This document shows, one piece after another, positions 40,918 through 50,978 of a DNA stretch of 64,000 nucleotides. The DNA is from Acidiphilium sp. 37-60-79. Its GTDB lineage: Bacteria; Pseudomonadota; Alphaproteobacteria; Acetobacterales; Acetobacteraceae. The first letter of the stretch is position 1, and every line of letters begins with the position of its first letter. Under the pieces are notes generated by a model. It searched no databases. It saw only the letters and a list, made by a program, of their open reading frames with translations, and was not told where the DNA came from. Made by a program: the position numbers and the translations under genes. The stretch lies in contig NCBV01000003.1 in the NCBI GenBank assembly GCA_002279355.1, positions 55,686-119,685 on the forward strand, in the 5' to 3' direction.

Positions 40918-42052
40918 TCCGCTTTATCTCGACGCCAACGCCAGCGAAACGCTGCGCCCCGCCGCTCGCGCCGCCATCCTCGCCGCCCTCGATGCCGCCA
41001 ATCCGGCCTCGATCCATCAATTTGGCCGCGCTGCTCGGCACATTCTGGAAAAGGCGCGCGAGACCATCGCCCAACATTGCCACGCCCGGCCCCAGGATCT
41101 GATTTTCACCTCCGGCGCCACCGAGGCCAACGCGCTCGCCATCCATGCGCTCGGCGCCAACCGCCCGATCCTGATCGGCGCAACCGAACATGACGCCATC
41201 CGCGCCCCCGCCGAAGCGACCGGCCGAGCGATCACCGTGCCGGTAACCCAATCGGGCATCGTCGATCTCGCCGCGCTCGAACGGTTGCTCGCCGACCATC
41301 CCGGCGCGCTGGTCTGCCTGATGGCCGCCAATAACGAAACCGGCGTGCTCCATCCGATCCAAGCGATCGCGACCCTTTGCGCGGCTCATCAGGCGATGCT
41401 GCATGTCGATGCCGCACAATCCGCCGGACGCATCGACGCCGATCCGCTCGGCGCCGGTGCAACCAGCCTTGCTCTATCGAGCCATAAGCTCGGTGGCCCA
41501 AAAGGGGCCGGCGCACTGATCATGGCGCCAACCATGGCCGACCGGCTGCCTCCGCTGATCATCGGCGGTGGGCAGGAGCGCGGCCGACGCGGCGGCACGC
41601 CCGATCTGCCCGCCATTGCCGGATTCGCCGCCGCGATCACCGCGATCGGGCCCGACGAAGCGCATCGTCTGCAAAGCATGCGCGACCTGATCGAAGACGG
41701 CGCGCTGGCGCTCGGTGCCGAAATCATCGGCCATGACGCGCCGCGCCTGCCCAACACCACTTGCCTCGCCGTGCCGCTGGTCGCCGCACAAACCCAAGTG
41801 ATCGCGCTCGATTTGGCCGGTATCGCGGTTTCCGCCGGGTCCGCCTGCTCGTCAGGCAAGGTCGCTCGCAGCCATGTGCTCGATGCGATGGGCCTTGATG
41901 CGCTGGCCGGCTGCGCCATTCGTGTCTCGCTCCCGTGGAATTGCCAGGATGACGCCCCCGCCCGATTCCTCGCCGCTTACCAAGATTCAATCACCCGCGC
42001 CTTGCACAAAGCGGATCGGTCTCATATTGCCTCAGCAGAACCGGTCGCCTGA
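40904..42052 (+). CDS. NifS/IscS-type cysteine desulfurase
   Basis: The product is about 382 aa and starts at TTG 40904, inside the cysE end (14-base overlap), since no ATG exists before the family N-terminus [20 protein letters not shown]. The PLP lysine is in [14 protein letters not shown] and the catalytic cysteine in [10 protein letters not shown]. It takes sulfur from cysteine for iron-sulfur clusters or tRNA thiolation. The linked fdx and mnmA genes fit. No iscU or hscBA is present nearby. Confidence 0.9.
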   Translation: MPATNPLYLDANASETLRPAARAAILAALDAANPASIHQFGRAARHILEKARETIAQHCHARPQDLIFTSGATEANALAIHALGANRPILIGATEHDAIRAPAEATGRAITVPVTQSGIVDLAALERLLADHPGALVCLMAANNETGVLHPIQAIATLCAAHQAMLHVDAAQSAGRIDADPLGAGATSLALSSHKLGGPKGAGALIMAPTMADRLPPLIIGGGQERGRRGGTPDLPAIAGFAAAITAIGPDEAHRLQSMRDLIEDGALALGAEIIGHDAPRLPNTTCLAVPLVAAQTQVIALDLAGIAVSAGSACSSGKVARSHVLDAMGLDALAGCAIRVSLPWNCQDDAPARFLAAYQDSITRALHKADRSHIASAEPVA

Positions 42053-42108
42053 CGCGCCCGGCCCCGTCCGATGCCGCGCAACCGGCACCCACCCACAGGA
42101 TATCGACC

Positions 42109-42441
42109 ATGCCACAGATGATTTTTGTCGAGCGTGATGGCTCGCACCGCACCGTTGACGCCCCGATCGGCCTGTCCGTGCTCGAAATCGCGCATAAGCA
42201 CGGCGTTGACATCGAAGGCGCGTGCGAGGGATCGCTCGCCTGCTCAACCTGCCATGTGATTGTCGATCCGGCATGGTTCGCCAAACTCGCCCGCGCCTCC
42301 GAGGACGAAGAAGACATGCTCGACCTCGCTTTCGGGCTTGAAAAAACCTCACGCCTGGGCTGCCAAATCGTCATGAGCGAGGCGCTCGACGGGCTCGTGG
42401 TGCGCTTGCCCTCCGGCGTGCGCAACGCCCAGTCCGGCTAA
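42109..42441 (+). CDS. fdx: 2Fe-2S ferredoxin, ISC/adrenodoxin type
   Basis: The product is 110 aa. The cluster cysteines are in [19 protein letters not shown] and [18 protein letters not shown]. These ferredoxins feed electrons to iron-sulfur cluster assembly, and related ones to steroid-type oxygenases. AGGA lies about 9 bases before the ATG. It lies between the cysteine desulfurase and mnmA. Confidence 0.93.
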   Translation: MPQMIFVERDGSHRTVDAPIGLSVLEIAHKHGVDIEGACEGSLACSTCHVIVDPAWFAKLARASEDEEDMLDLAFGLEKTSRLGCQIVMSEALDGLVVRLPSGVRNAQSG

Positions 42442-42465
42442 GATGGCCAGGCCAGGAGCGCGACA

Positions 42466-43503
42466 ATGAGAGTGGTTGTTGCCATGTCCGGCGGGGTGGA
42501 TAGTTCGGTGGTCGCCGGGCTGCTGCATGAGGCGGGCCATGAGGTGATCGGCGTGACGCTGCAACTCTACGATCATGGTGCCGCGTCGGGCCGCAAAGGG
42601 GCGTGCTGCGCCGGGCAAGACATTCATGACGCCCGCAACGTCGCGGACCGGCTGGGCATCGCTCATTACGTGATCGATTCCGAGCAAGCCTTTCGCCGCA
42701 ACGTGATCCAGGCCTTTGCCGATTCCTATGCGGCCGGGCAAACCCCAGTGCCGTGTGTCGCCTGCAACCAGCATCTGAAATTCGGCGACTTGCTCGGCCT
42801 CGCGCGGGATCTGGGCGCCGAAGCTTTGGCCACCGGCCATTATGTGCGCCGCGAAGACGGCCCAACCGGCCCGGAGTTGCATCGTGCGGTGGATGATGCG
42901 CGCGATCAATCCTGGTTCCTGTTCGCCACCACCCGCTCGCAGCTTGAATTTGCCCGGTTTCCGCTCGGCGCGATGGCCAGCAAAGCCGAAGTGCGCGCCC
43001 AAGCCGCCCGCATGGGCCTGCCGGTGGCCGACAAGGCCGATAGCCAGGATATATGCTTCGTCCCCTCCGGCTCCTACGCCGATATCGTCGCCCGCCTACG
43101 CCCGGACGCTGTGGAGCCCGGCGACATTGTCGATGCCGAGGGCCGGGTGCTGGATCGGCATCAGGGCATTGGCCGCTACACCGTGGGTCAGGCGAAGCGC
43201 CTGGGTGCCGCCACCGGCCAAGTGGTCACCCGCATCGATGCGCCACGCCGGCGAATCGAGGTTGGCCCGCGCCATGCCGGTGCGCAGATTGTTTCGCTGC
43301 GCGATTGTAATTGGTTGATCGATGACCAAACCCAGCCGCGCCGGGCGATGGTCAAGCTGCGCGCCCGCGAAGCGCCGCACCCCGCCTTGATTGATTTCGC
43401 CACCGGCACCGTCACGCTAGAGCAACCCTCGCTCGCCGCACCGGGTCAGGCCTGCGTGGTGTATGATGGCACGCGCGTGCTCGGCGGCGGTTTTATCCAG
43501 TGA
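42466..43503 (+). CDS. mnmA: tRNA-specific 2-thiouridylase
   Basis: The product is 345 aa. The PP-loop is [16 protein letters not shown], followed by [14 protein letters not shown] with the catalytic cysteine and [16 protein letters not shown] with the second. MnmA puts sulfur on U34 of Lys, Glu and Gln tRNAs, using sulfur from the desulfurase gene upstream. AGGAG lies 6 bases before the ATG. Confidence 0.96.
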   Translation: MRVVVAMSGGVDSSVVAGLLHEAGHEVIGVTLQLYDHGAASGRKGACCAGQDIHDARNVADRLGIAHYVIDSEQAFRRNVIQAFADSYAAGQTPVPCVACNQHLKFGDLLGLARDLGAEALATGHYVRREDGPTGPELHRAVDDARDQSWFLFATTRSQLEFARFPLGAMASKAEVRAQAARMGLPVADKADSQDICFVPSGSYADIVARLRPDAVEPGDIVDAEGRVLDRHQGIGRYTVGQAKRLGAATGQVVTRIDAPRRRIEVGPRHAGAQIVSLRDCNWLIDDQTQPRRAMVKLRAREAPHPALIDFATGTVTLEQPSLAAPGQACVVYDGTRVLGGGFIQ

Positions 43504-43554
43504 GGGAAAAATCCCACAAACGGCAAAACTTGCCCCATTTTCCAGCCGGAACCA

Positions 43555-43582
43555 TTTGCACCGCGCAAAATCTTGCTATAGA
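43555..43582 (+). promoter_or_regulatory. Candidate sigma70-type promoter for rpsU
   Basis: TTGCAC is followed, after 15-16 bases, by CTATAGAG. It lies about 105 bases upstream of the rpsU start, in the gap after mnmA. The match is moderate and by eye. Confidence 0.35.
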
Positions 43583-43688
43583 GCGAAGCGGAAATCAGGT
43601 CGCGATGCCGCTTTTCGCTGCGTCGCGCCGTTTGCTATGTGACTTTGGCAGCAGCGTCCTACAATCGCCGCCGCGAGTATTCAGCCAA

Positions 43689-43892
43689 GTGCAAGTTCTC
43701 GTTCGTGACAACAATGTCGATCAAGCGCTGAAGGCGCTCAAAAAGAAACTGCAACGCGAAGGCGTATTTCGGGAGATGAAGCTACGGCGTCATTACGAAA
43801 AGCCGTCCGAGCGCCGCGCCCGCGAAGCCGCTGAGGCCGTCCGCCGGGCCCGCAAAATGGAGCGCAAGCGCGTCGAACGCGAAGGGTTCTAA
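43689..43892 (+). CDS. rpsU: 30S ribosomal protein S21
   Basis: The product is 67 aa from GTG 43689 ([20 protein letters not shown]). It ends in the Arg/Lys/Glu-rich tail typical of S21. It helps bind mRNA in the small subunit. The upstream in-frame extension to 43500 is not needed and gives a non-ribosomal N-terminus. Only a weak ribosome site is visible, as often seen for rpsU. Confidence 0.93.
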   Translation: MQVLVRDNNVDQALKALKKKLQREGVFREMKLRRHYEKPSERRAREAAEAVRRARKMERKRVEREGF

Positions 43893-43924
43893 ACCGCACG
43901 ACGCTGCCGTTGAGGGTTTCGATC

Positions 43925-44557
43925 ATGGATATGCTCGATCTCGATCGTCTGAAGTCCACCCCCGTCGCCAGAGACCCGTTTCGTCACGTGGTGGTGCCCA
44001 ATTTCGTGCGCCCCGAATGGCTCGGACAGGTCGTCAGCGCTATCCCGCCGATTGGCGCGCGCGGATCGGTGCCGGTTGAAGCCTTGCGCCTCGGCCCGGT
44101 GGCCGCTGATCTGATGGCCGCCATGGCAGGTCCCGCCATGCGTGCCGCGATTGCGGAAAAATTCGCGCTTGATTTGCACGATGCGCCGGTGATGGTCACG
44201 GTGCGGGGGCAAACCGGTTCCCGCGACGGCCAAATCCATTGCGACTCGGCCGCGAAGCGCGTCACCATCCTCCTCTATCTCAACCCCGCCGATGCCGCCT
44301 GGGACCGCCAGGAAGGCTGCCTGCGGCTGCTCCGCGGCCCGGATAATCTCGAGGATTTCGCAGTCGAAGTGCCGCCAGTGAATGGCACGTTGCTGGTGTT
44401 TCCCAACGGCCCCGATACTTGGCACGGCCACAAAACCTTCATCGGCAAGCGCATCACCGTGCAAATGAACTACATGACCGATGACGCCCATGCGAAATAC
44501 GAAATGCGCCGCCACCGCGTTTCTGCCTTTTTCAAGCGACTCAGCCGGGCAGCCTGA
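43925..44557 (+). CDS. 2-oxoglutarate/Fe(II)-dependent oxygenase family protein
   Basis: The product is 210 aa from ATG 43925 (MDMLDLDRLKSTPVARDPFR). The HxD iron ligands are in GQIHCDSAAKRVTILLYLNP, and the distal His and Arg are in DTWHGHKTFIGKRITVQMNY, the 2OG_FeII_Oxy pattern. Substrate is unknown. It sits just after rpsU and 6 bases before a glycosyltransferase, so an envelope role is possible but not shown. Confidence 0.82.
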   Translation: MDMLDLDRLKSTPVARDPFRHVVVPNFVRPEWLGQVVSAIPPIGARGSVPVEALRLGPVAADLMAAMAGPAMRAAIAEKFALDLHDAPVMVTVRGQTGSRDGQIHCDSAAKRVTILLYLNPADAAWDRQEGCLRLLRGPDNLEDFAVEVPPVNGTLLVFPNGPDTWHGHKTFIGKRITVQMNYMTDDAHAKYEMRRHRVSAFFKRLSRAA

Positions 44558-44563
44558 TCCACC

Positions 44564-45304
44564 ATGCTCGGGGGTCAGCGCATCGCCGTTGTGCTTCCCG
44601 CCTATAACGCTGCCAAAACGCTCGCCCGGACCATTGAAGATATCGATCGCGATATCGTCGATGATTTGATCCTCACCGATGATGCCAGCGGCGATAATAC
44701 CGTCACCCTCGCCCGCGCACTCGGCCTGCACACCATCGTGCATGAGCGCAATCGCGGTTATGGCGGCAACCAAAAAACCTGCTACGCCGCCGCCCTCGCG
44801 CGCGGAGCGGATATTGTGGTGATGCTGCATCCTGATTACCAATATTCGCCGAAACTGATCCCCGCGATGGCGGCCATGATCATCTCAGGTCATTATGATG
44901 CGGTGCTCGGCTCGCGGATTCTCGGCGGCGGCGCGCTCAAAGGCGGCATGCCGCTCTGGAAATATATCGCTAATCGCGGGCTAACCTTTGTTGAAAATAT
45001 CCTGCTCGGGCAAAAACTGTCCGAGTATCATACCGGCTACCGCGCTTGGTCGCGCACCGTGCTTGAACGGCTGCCGTTGGAGCGCTGCTCGGATGATTTC
45101 GTGTTCGATAATCAAATGATCGCGCAGGCGGTGCATGCCGGGTTTCAAATCGGCGAAATCTCCTGCCCTACCCGCTATTTCGATGAAGCCTCCTCGATCA
45201 ATTTCCGTCGCTCGGTGCAATATGGTTTCGGCGTGCTCGACACCGCCGCCCGGTTTCGCTTGGCACGCGCGGGCCTGATCGCTTGGCCGGTGCTCGGCCC
45301 GTAA
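44564..45304 (+). CDS. Family 2 glycosyltransferase (dolichol-phosphate mannosyltransferase-like)
   Basis: The product is 246 aa. It has [38 protein letters not shown] and [14 protein letters not shown] (the DxD-like site), then [20 protein letters not shown]. This resembles bacterial polyprenyl-phosphate sugar transferases. Membrane helices are absent, so another protein must anchor it; the next gene, a membrane protein starting in the TAATG overlap, is a candidate. Confidence 0.87.
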   Translation: MLGGQRIAVVLPAYNAAKTLARTIEDIDRDIVDDLILTDDASGDNTVTLARALGLHTIVHERNRGYGGNQKTCYAAALARGADIVVMLHPDYQYSPKLIPAMAAMIISGHYDAVLGSRILGGGALKGGMPLWKYIANRGLTFVENILLGQKLSEYHTGYRAWSRTVLERLPLERCSDDFVFDNQMIAQAVHAGFQIGEISCPTRYFDEASSINFRRSVQYGFGVLDTAARFRLARAGLIAWPVLGP

Positions 45305-46017
45305 TGTCCACCAAGCCCGCATCACTGCCGCGCGATCGACCGCTGATGATGACCGTGATCGGCGGTGCCGCCTTGCTCGCCGCCGTTGCGGTCGGCAGCC
45401 TGTTTGGCGGGCAATGGAGCGGCGCTCTGCTCACCCTGTTGGAGCGATTGCGCAATCTCGGCTGGATCGGTTGGCTGATTTTTGCGCTGCTGCAAGCCTT
45501 GGTCGCGCTAATCGGCTTCCTGCCCGCCTCGCTGCTCGGCCTCGCCGCCGGGGCAGTCTATGGCGTTGCCCTCGGCTTTGGACTGTCGGCGACCGGCATC
45601 TTGCTCGGCGCGGCCATCGCTTTCGCGCTCACACGCTCAGCCCTGCGCCCCACCATCGCGCAAAGGCTCGCGGCCAGTCGGCGCTTGGCCCGGCTCGACC
45701 ATGCCGTGGGCCGCGATGGCTGGCGGCTGGTATTGCTCATGCGGGTCTCGCCGGTGATGCCGTTTTCGCTCACCTCCTACGCGCTGGGCCTGTCGGCGAT
45801 CAGCCCGCGCGATTATGCGCTCGGCACCCTCGCCGCCCTGCCCGCTTTGCTGCTCTATGTCGCGATTGGCACGCTAAGCCGGTCCGGCTTAGCGGCCCTG
45901 CACGGTCATGCGCTCATCCATCTGGTGTTGATCGGCGTGGCGATTATCGCGACCGCGCTGCTGACATTCCGGCTTGGCCGATTAATCACCAACGCTCTGG
46001 GCAGCAGCGATGGCTGA
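45304..46017 (+). CDS. VTT-domain (TVP38/TMEM64/DedA-like) membrane protein
   Basis: The product is 237 aa from ATG 45304, overlapping the glycosyltransferase stop by one base. The VTT region is visible at [20 protein letters not shown] and [20 protein letters not shown], with about five membrane helices. Proteins of this type move lipid-linked carriers or membrane lipids. Pairing with a GT2 enzyme suggests lipid-linked sugar work. Its 3' end overlaps the convergent rlmN by 36 bases. Confidence 0.87.
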   Translation: MSTKPASLPRDRPLMMTVIGGAALLAAVAVGSLFGGQWSGALLTLLERLRNLGWIGWLIFALLQALVALIGFLPASLLGLAAGAVYGVALGFGLSATGILLGAAIAFALTRSALRPTIAQRLAASRRLARLDHAVGRDGWRLVLLMRVSPVMPFSLTSYALGLSAISPRDYALGTLAALPALLLYVAIGTLSRSGLAALHGHALIHLVLIGVAIIATALLTFRLGRLITNALGSSDG

Positions 46018-47160
46018 GGATTTGAGCTGGCCGCACGCCGCCAAAATATCGCGCCCGCGCGGGGTGCGCACCGGCGAGGCATAGCCCGCATTCATCACAA
46101 TATCGGCGAACCGGCGGATCGCATTGCCGCTCGATGTTTCATAGGTCGAGCCGGGCCAAGGGTTGAACGGGATCAGATTAACCTTGGCCGGGATCCCCTC
46201 GATCAGCCGCACCAATTCGCGCGCATCGGCCTCGCTGTCATTGATGCCTTTCAGCATGACATATTCAAACGTGATCCTGCGCGCATTCGATGCTGCCGGA
46301 TAGCGCCGACAGGCGGCCAGCAGTTCGGCGATATTATATTTGCGGTTCAACGGCACGATCACATCGCGCACATCATCGCGCACCGCATGGAGCGATACTG
46401 CCAGATTAACCCCAAGCTCAGCGCCGCATTGATCCATCATCGGCACCACGCCCGAGGTCGATAGGGTAATGCGCCGCCGCGACAGGCCGATCCCCTCGCC
46501 ATCCATGATGATTTTCATCGCCGTCGCGACGTTTTCGTAATTATAGAGCGGCTCGCCCATGCCCATCAGCACAATGGTGGAGAGCAGGCGCGGCGTTTCG
46601 CCTTTGGGGCTGGGCCATTCGCCATAGGCATCGCGCATCGCCATAAATTGGCCAACGATTTCCCCCGCCGACAAATTACGCGTCAGGCGTTGGGTGCCGG
46701 TATGGCAAAACCGGCAGGAGAGGGTGCAGCCCACTTGGGAGGAAATACATACGGCTCCTCGATCCTCGGTCACATCCGGGATATAGACCGTCTCCACCGC
46801 TTCCTGATCGCGAAAGCGAAACAGCATTTTGCGAGTCTCATCGGTGCTGCGCTGATCGAGCGCCACGCTGGGCCGCGAAATCACGAAATGCGTCGCCAAC
46901 TTTTCCCGCAACGGCTTGGCGATATTCGCCATCAGGGCAAAATTGGTTACCCCTTGATGATAAATCCAATGCCAGAGCTGCTTGGCGCGAAACGGCGCCT
47001 CACCAATCGACGCCACCGCCGCCGCCAACTCTGCACGCGACATGCCGACCAAATCCCGCCGGCCATCTGCCAGTTGGGCCGAGGGCGGCGCGAACAAAGC
47101 AGTTTTTGCCAGAATGCGCGCGCGTTCGGCCTCGTTCAGCGCAAACGGGATGGCGTTCAT
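45982..47160 (-). CDS. rlmN: Dual-specificity 23S rRNA / tRNA adenine-C2 methyltransferase
   Basis: The product is 392 aa, a radical SAM enzyme. The cluster motif is [20 protein letters not shown]; the methyl-carrying cysteine is in [11 protein letters not shown] near the C-terminus. It methylates A2503 of 23S rRNA and A37 of some tRNAs. Start [20 protein letters not shown]. It overlaps the convergent VTT gene; the upstream neighbour on this strand is the IalB-like gene. Confidence 0.95.
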   Translation of the reverse strand: MNAIPFALNEAERARILAKTALFAPPSAQLADGRRDLVGMSRAELAAAVASIGEAPFRAKQLWHWIYHQGVTNFALMANIAKPLREKLATHFVISRPSVALDQRSTDETRKMLFRFRDQEAVETVYIPDVTEDRGAVCISSQVGCTLSCRFCHTGTQRLTRNLSAGEIVGQFMAMRDAYGEWPSPKGETPRLLSTIVLMGMGEPLYNYENVATAMKIIMDGEGIGLSRRRITLSTSGVVPMMDQCGAELGVNLAVSLHAVRDDVRDVIVPLNRKYNIAELLAACRRYPAASNARRITFEYVMLKGINDSEADARELVRLIEGIPAKVNLIPFNPWPGSTYETSSGNAIRRFADIVMNAGYASPVRTPRGRDILAACGQLKSSAIAAAQSVGD

Positions 47161-47162
47161 CG

Positions 47163-47681
47163 CTATTTCGCGCCTGGATTAGCCGGGCAAGCTTTGACAA
47201 TCGCCTTATACGCATCGGAAAACCCAGCAAGCCCGAAATGATTGATCACCTCAGCCGCCTTGGGGGCGCTGGCCGTCGCGGTCACGTCATTGCCGCCCAG
47301 AAACGCCTTGATCGTTTTCACCTTATGCAGCGCATAAGCCATATTGTCTTTGTAAAAGAATTTGAGCGCGGTTTTGCCCACTTTGAGCACGATTTTCGCG
47401 TCTTTGCTGTAGGTTATGCCCTGCGCGAGGGAAATTTCGTCACGCTGGTCGCCGCGCTCAGTCACGGTCAACATCGCCGGCGCCGCCTTGCTACCTTTGG
47501 GCAATTTGCTCAAGGTAAAAGCATAGCAGGCTTTATGCGCGCCAATGCCATATGTCGCTGCCGTCCAGGACGAAAACACACCCAGCGGCTTGGGCGCATC
47601 AGCGGCCGGCGCAGCGAGCGCAGTTGCGGTGCAGGCCATCAGCCCAGCGGCACCAAGCCCAACGAGAAACAGGTTTTTCAT
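47163..47681 (-). CDS. Invasion-associated locus B (IalB) family protein
   Basis: The product is 172 aa from ATG 47681. A signal peptide is clear: [20 protein letters not shown] to ALAAPA. The mature part has [20 protein letters not shown] and [18 protein letters not shown], typical of IalB-like periplasmic proteins. Role unknown, linked in some pathogens to host entry, in free-living species probably envelope stress. It ends 2 bases from the rlmN start. Confidence 0.83.
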   Translation of the reverse strand: MKNLFLVGLGAAGLMACTATALAAPAADAPKPLGVFSSWTAATYGIGAHKACYAFTLSKLPKGSKAAPAMLTVTERGDQRDEISLAQGITYSKDAKIVLKVGKTALKFFYKDNMAYALHKVKTIKAFLGGNDVTATASAPKAAEVINHFGLAGFSDAYKAIVKACPANPGAK

Positions 47682-47738
47682 AGAGCGAGAAATAGGCCGC
47701 CCGGCGCGGCGGGGCAAGTCGGTTTGAGCGCGAGCAAA

Positions 47739-48599
47739 TCAGACGTGCGGCACAGCCCCATGCAACGCGCCAATGACCAAAGCTGCCGCCATAACCCCGC
47801 CATTATACAGCACATGGAGCAAAATCGCCGGTTTGAGCGAGCCGCTGCGCAGCCTGAGCCAGAGCGCTGCCACCGCCAGGAGCGTAATATCGATAAAGCC
47901 CGGCGGATAATGAATTTTTTCCGGCGCATGCAGCGCCACAAAGCAAACCGTCACAATCGCGCCACTCACCCAAACGCTGTAGCGCGATGCCAACGCCGCG
48001 AATGCACCGCCGCGAAAAATAAACTCCTCCGCCGGCGGGGCGATCAGCAGAAACAAAATCAACGAGGCCACACGCGGCCAGCCCGGTGCGAGCATTTGCT
48101 TGAGCGCCCCCAAATGCCCATCGCCATATTCGGCGAATGGAAACAACAGGGTCAAACCAACTGCAACCGCTGCAACCACCACCGCGAGCAGCACCGCGAT
48201 GCCATAAAACCGTGCCTTCGCCGCACACCAAGCGACGCCGGAGGCTGACGCATCATAGAGCCGGGGGCCAACCCGGTCGGTAATATATTTTGCCGACCAA
48301 ATCGCCGCGATTACATAGGCACCAATGCCAAGTGCGGTGATGAAACCGGCCGTCAGCGGCGGCGGCACTGGCGCGTTGCCGAGGTGAAACAGGTTGATGC
48401 TCCGGTGCGCGGCGGCCGCCGCCATCACCACGAAAATAACGCCACGCGCCAGGATCGCGATGATGCCGACCAAAATCTGCACCAGAAAAAACCCGATCAT
48501 CAGCACCCAGCCTTGGCGCGGGCCAAATGGGCGGGCGCGGAATGATTGCGGCGTGACGCGGTCGGGCATGCTGGACCAAGGGTTCATGGCATCATCCAT
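47739..48599 (-). CDS. CPBP-family intramembrane metalloprotease-like protein
   Basis: The product is about 286 aa with seven or more membrane segments. The CPBP motifs are PAEEFIFRGGAFAALA, CFVALHAPEKIHYP and LHVLYNGGVM, giving the Glu and His residues of the family. Abi/CPBP proteins cleave membrane proteins or act in defence. ATG 48599 and ATG 48587 are both possible. It is transcribed divergently from the acyltransferase, with only 53 bases between starts. Confidence 0.85.
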   Translation of the reverse strand: MDDAMNPWSSMPDRVTPQSFRARPFGPRQGWVLMIGFFLVQILVGIIAILARGVIFVVMAAAAAHRSINLFHLGNAPVPPPLTAGFITALGIGAYVIAAIWSAKYITDRVGPRLYDASASGVAWCAAKARFYGIAVLLAVVVAAVAVGLTLLFPFAEYGDGHLGALKQMLAPGWPRVASLILFLLIAPPAEEFIFRGGAFAALASRYSVWVSGAIVTVCFVALHAPEKIHYPPGFIDITLLAVAALWLRLRSGSLKPAILLHVLYNGGVMAAALVIGALHGAVPHV

Positions 48600-48652
48600 G
48601 TCGGGGAGATTAACCGCTGGCAAGCAACTTGAAGTTGTGTCACGCTGATGCC

Positions 48653-49825
48653 ATGCCAGCCGACACGCTCCCACATCAGCGTCCCGCCCAGCCACGCCTG
48701 CATCTGTTCGATGGGCTGCGCGGTGTGCTTGCCGTTTATGTGATGCTCGGCCATCTGGCGCCGATGCTGCCGCTCGCTCCGGCTTGGGCGCGGACCATAA
48801 ATTTTTTGTTCGGCCACGGATTCGCGGCGGTCAATTTGTTCTTCGCCCTGTCCGGTTTGGTAATCGTGCAATCCTTGGCCCGGTTCGAGGGGCGGATCGG
48901 TGCGTTTTGGTTGGCCCGGGCGCGGCGTTTGCTGCCAGTTTATTATCTGGTGCTCGCCCTCGCGATCGCGGGTCTGGCACTGCCGGCGCCGTTTGCGGTG
49001 ATGCCTTGGCTGCATCAGGGTGATATCGCCCATCAAATCTGGGAATCGGGCCTGCCAACGCCGCTCGGGGTGCATATTCTGGTGCATATCCTGCTGGCCC
49101 AGGGTGCGTTGCTGCGCCATAGCCTTTCCGATGCGCAGTTTTCGCTGCTCGGCCCGTCCTGGAGCCTGTCCACCGAATGGCAATTTTACGCGCTAATTGC
49201 GCTGCTCTCGCTCAGATTTCGCCCTAATACCGACGGTCTGGCACCCTTGGTTTGGATTTTTCTCTGCCTCGCGCTGGCTGGCCGAGCCTATGCCGCGCTG
49301 GCCCCGCTCGATTGGCAGTTTCACCGCGCCTTCCTGCCCAACGAGGCGGGATATTTCGCCCTCGGCATCGCAGCAGCGCGGTTCTGGCGCGGGGTGCGCG
49401 CTGCCAATTTGTTTCTCGTCGCCCTGCTGATCACAATCGCCCTCGGCGCCAGCCATGGCACGGATGGCCCGATGATGCTGGAAAAATCCCTGCCACCGTT
49501 GATTTGGGCGCTGGTCGTCAACACCCAGCGCGCGCCCGATCGCCGCTGTTTCCAACCCATCGCCACCTTGCTCGGTCATCCGGCGGTGCAGTGGCTGGGA
49601 GCAATTTCTTATCCGCTCTATCTGCTGAACGAGCCGGTCAGCCGCACCCTCGCGCTGATCATCGGAACAGCCACCGACCAAAATAAGCTATGGTTTAGCC
49701 TGCTATGGCTACCGCTGAGCCTTGCCTTATCGATTGGTCTCGCCGCCCTGCTGCATTATCAGGTCGAGCGCCGCTTCATGCGGACGCGTCGACCGGCCGT
49801 GGGGATGGCAGCATCGGCCCCGTGA
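48653..49825 (+). CDS. Acyltransferase-3 family membrane protein
   Basis: The product is about 390 aa from ATG 48653. The N-terminus LHLFDGLRGVLAVYVMLGHL has the family histidine, and FWLARARRLLPVYYLVLALA and GPSWSLSTEWQFYALIALLS follow; about ten membrane helices are expected. Such enzymes acetylate or acylate sugars, lipids or exopolysaccharide. The substrate is unknown. The last 50 bases overlap the convergent hemY gene. Confidence 0.88.
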   Translation: MPADTLPHQRPAQPRLHLFDGLRGVLAVYVMLGHLAPMLPLAPAWARTINFLFGHGFAAVNLFFALSGLVIVQSLARFEGRIGAFWLARARRLLPVYYLVLALAIAGLALPAPFAVMPWLHQGDIAHQIWESGLPTPLGVHILVHILLAQGALLRHSLSDAQFSLLGPSWSLSTEWQFYALIALLSLRFRPNTDGLAPLVWIFLCLALAGRAYAALAPLDWQFHRAFLPNEAGYFALGIAAARFWRGVRAANLFLVALLITIALGASHGTDGPMMLEKSLPPLIWALVVNTQRAPDRRCFQPIATLLGHPAVQWLGAISYPLYLLNEPVSRTLALIIGTATDQNKLWFSLLWLPLSLALSIGLAALLHYQVERRFMRTRRPAVGMAASAP

Positions 49826-50978
49826 CCGGTGTACGACCAGTCCACACCAAACTGCCAATGGTGCCGCAGCGTGGGCAATCATGGCGCCATTCCGGCGTTT
49901 CCGCCTGGCAATTGCTGCAAACAAAGCGGGTTCCCGCCCTATCAGCCCCAACTTGATGACGCTGCGCCTCACCATCGAGACGGGCGGCGCGAGCGGTTTC
50001 GGCCAGTAGTTTTTCCGATTCCGGATCGTTGGGGTTAAGCCCAGCCAGTGTTTGTGCGGCCCGTGCGCGCTCCAGGGGTGCTGCGATATCATTGAGAAAA
50101 GCCGCCGCAATGTCCGGGTGCGGCGCCGCGTGCCAGCCCGCACGCAACGCGGCGCGGGCGCGGGCTTGATGCCAGGCGCGCGGAAACCCGGCGCGCTGAT
50201 GCGCCGCCGCCAAGGCCAAATAAGCGGGCGGTGACGCAGGCGTAGCCCGCACCGCTTCGCGGGCCCAATCGATTGCCAGCGTCGGGTCCGATGCCTGCCG
50301 CGCCGCCATAATCGCGAGCGCGCCAATCTCGGCCTTATCGGTCGCCAACCGCGCCGCCTCGGCATAATCCCCGCGTGCCGTGGCAAGGCGCACCCGCGCC
50401 TCGCGCAGCCAGGGCGAGCCCGGATGCGCCTGCGCCGCTCGCCGCACATGCGCCGCCGCCAGCGATTGTGAGTCGGCATCGTTTTGCCCGGCATGATGCT
50501 GCACCAGCCCGCGCCAGCCAAGAAATCCGCCATGCTTATGCTGTGCGAGCGTGGCAAAATGCTGATCCGCTGCCGCATGATCGCCCGCCTGCCGCGCCGC
50601 CTCGCCCGCCACATAAAGGCTAATGGGCGAATCCGGCGCATGGCGCTGGGCGGTTTTGGCATGGCCGCGTGCCGCTTGCGTATCGCCGGACGCCAGCGCC
50701 GACAGAGCGCGCACCGCCGCCGTCTCCCCCGCATCGCGGCGCGACGCCGCCCGCCGATCAGCTAGGTTGCGCGGGGTGCGCAACACCGCACGAAACAGAT
50801 TAATCAGCACGATAATCACGATATCGAGCAGCAACAGCAACAAAATCGCGACCGGCACCGCTGCCGCAAATTGATAGCCGCCGGTATCGACGCGCACCGT
50901 GCCGGGCAGTGAGGCAATGCCCCAAATAATCGCCAGCAGCACAATCGCGATCAGGCCAAACCGAAATGCCCGGAGCAT
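49776..50978 (-). CDS. hemY: HemY-like protein
   Basis: The product is about 400 aa. Two N-terminal hydrophobic helices (LIAIVLLAIIWGIASLPGTV and a second at about residues 40-62) are followed by a TPR-like alpha-helical repeat region and a C-terminal zinc ribbon (FVCSNCQAETPEWRHDCPRC). This HemY is not protoporphyrinogen oxidase; its role in heme synthesis is still unclear. It starts in a TGATG overlap with the upstream HemX-like gene. Confidence 0.86.
   Translation of the reverse strand: MLRAFRFGLIAIVLLAIIWGIASLPGTVRVDTGGYQFAAAVPVAILLLLLLDIVIIVLINLFRAVLRTPRNLADRRAASRRDAGETAAVRALSALASGDTQAARGHAKTAQRHAPDSPISLYVAGEAARQAGDHAAADQHFATLAQHKHGGFLGWRGLVQHHAGQNDADSQSLAAAHVRRAAQAHPGSPWLREARVRLATARGDYAEAARLATDKAEIGALAIMAARQASDPTLAIDWAREAVRATPASPPAYLALAAAHQRAGFPRAWHQARARAALRAGWHAAPHPDIAAAFLNDIAAPLERARAAQTLAGLNPNDPESEKLLAETARAARLDGEAQRHQVGADRAGTRFVCSNCQAETPEWRHDCPRCGTIGSLVWTGRTPVTGPMLPSPRPVDASA

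Noticed and set aside
47106..48248. 380-codon rightward frame over the IalB-like and CPBP genes
   Set aside because: It is antisense to genes with signal peptide and membrane motifs; low-complexity basic composition without a recognisable domain.
49727..50734. 335-codon leftward frame inside hemY
   Set aside because: It is an alternative frame of hemY with extreme Arg content; hemY has TPR and zinc-ribbon features.
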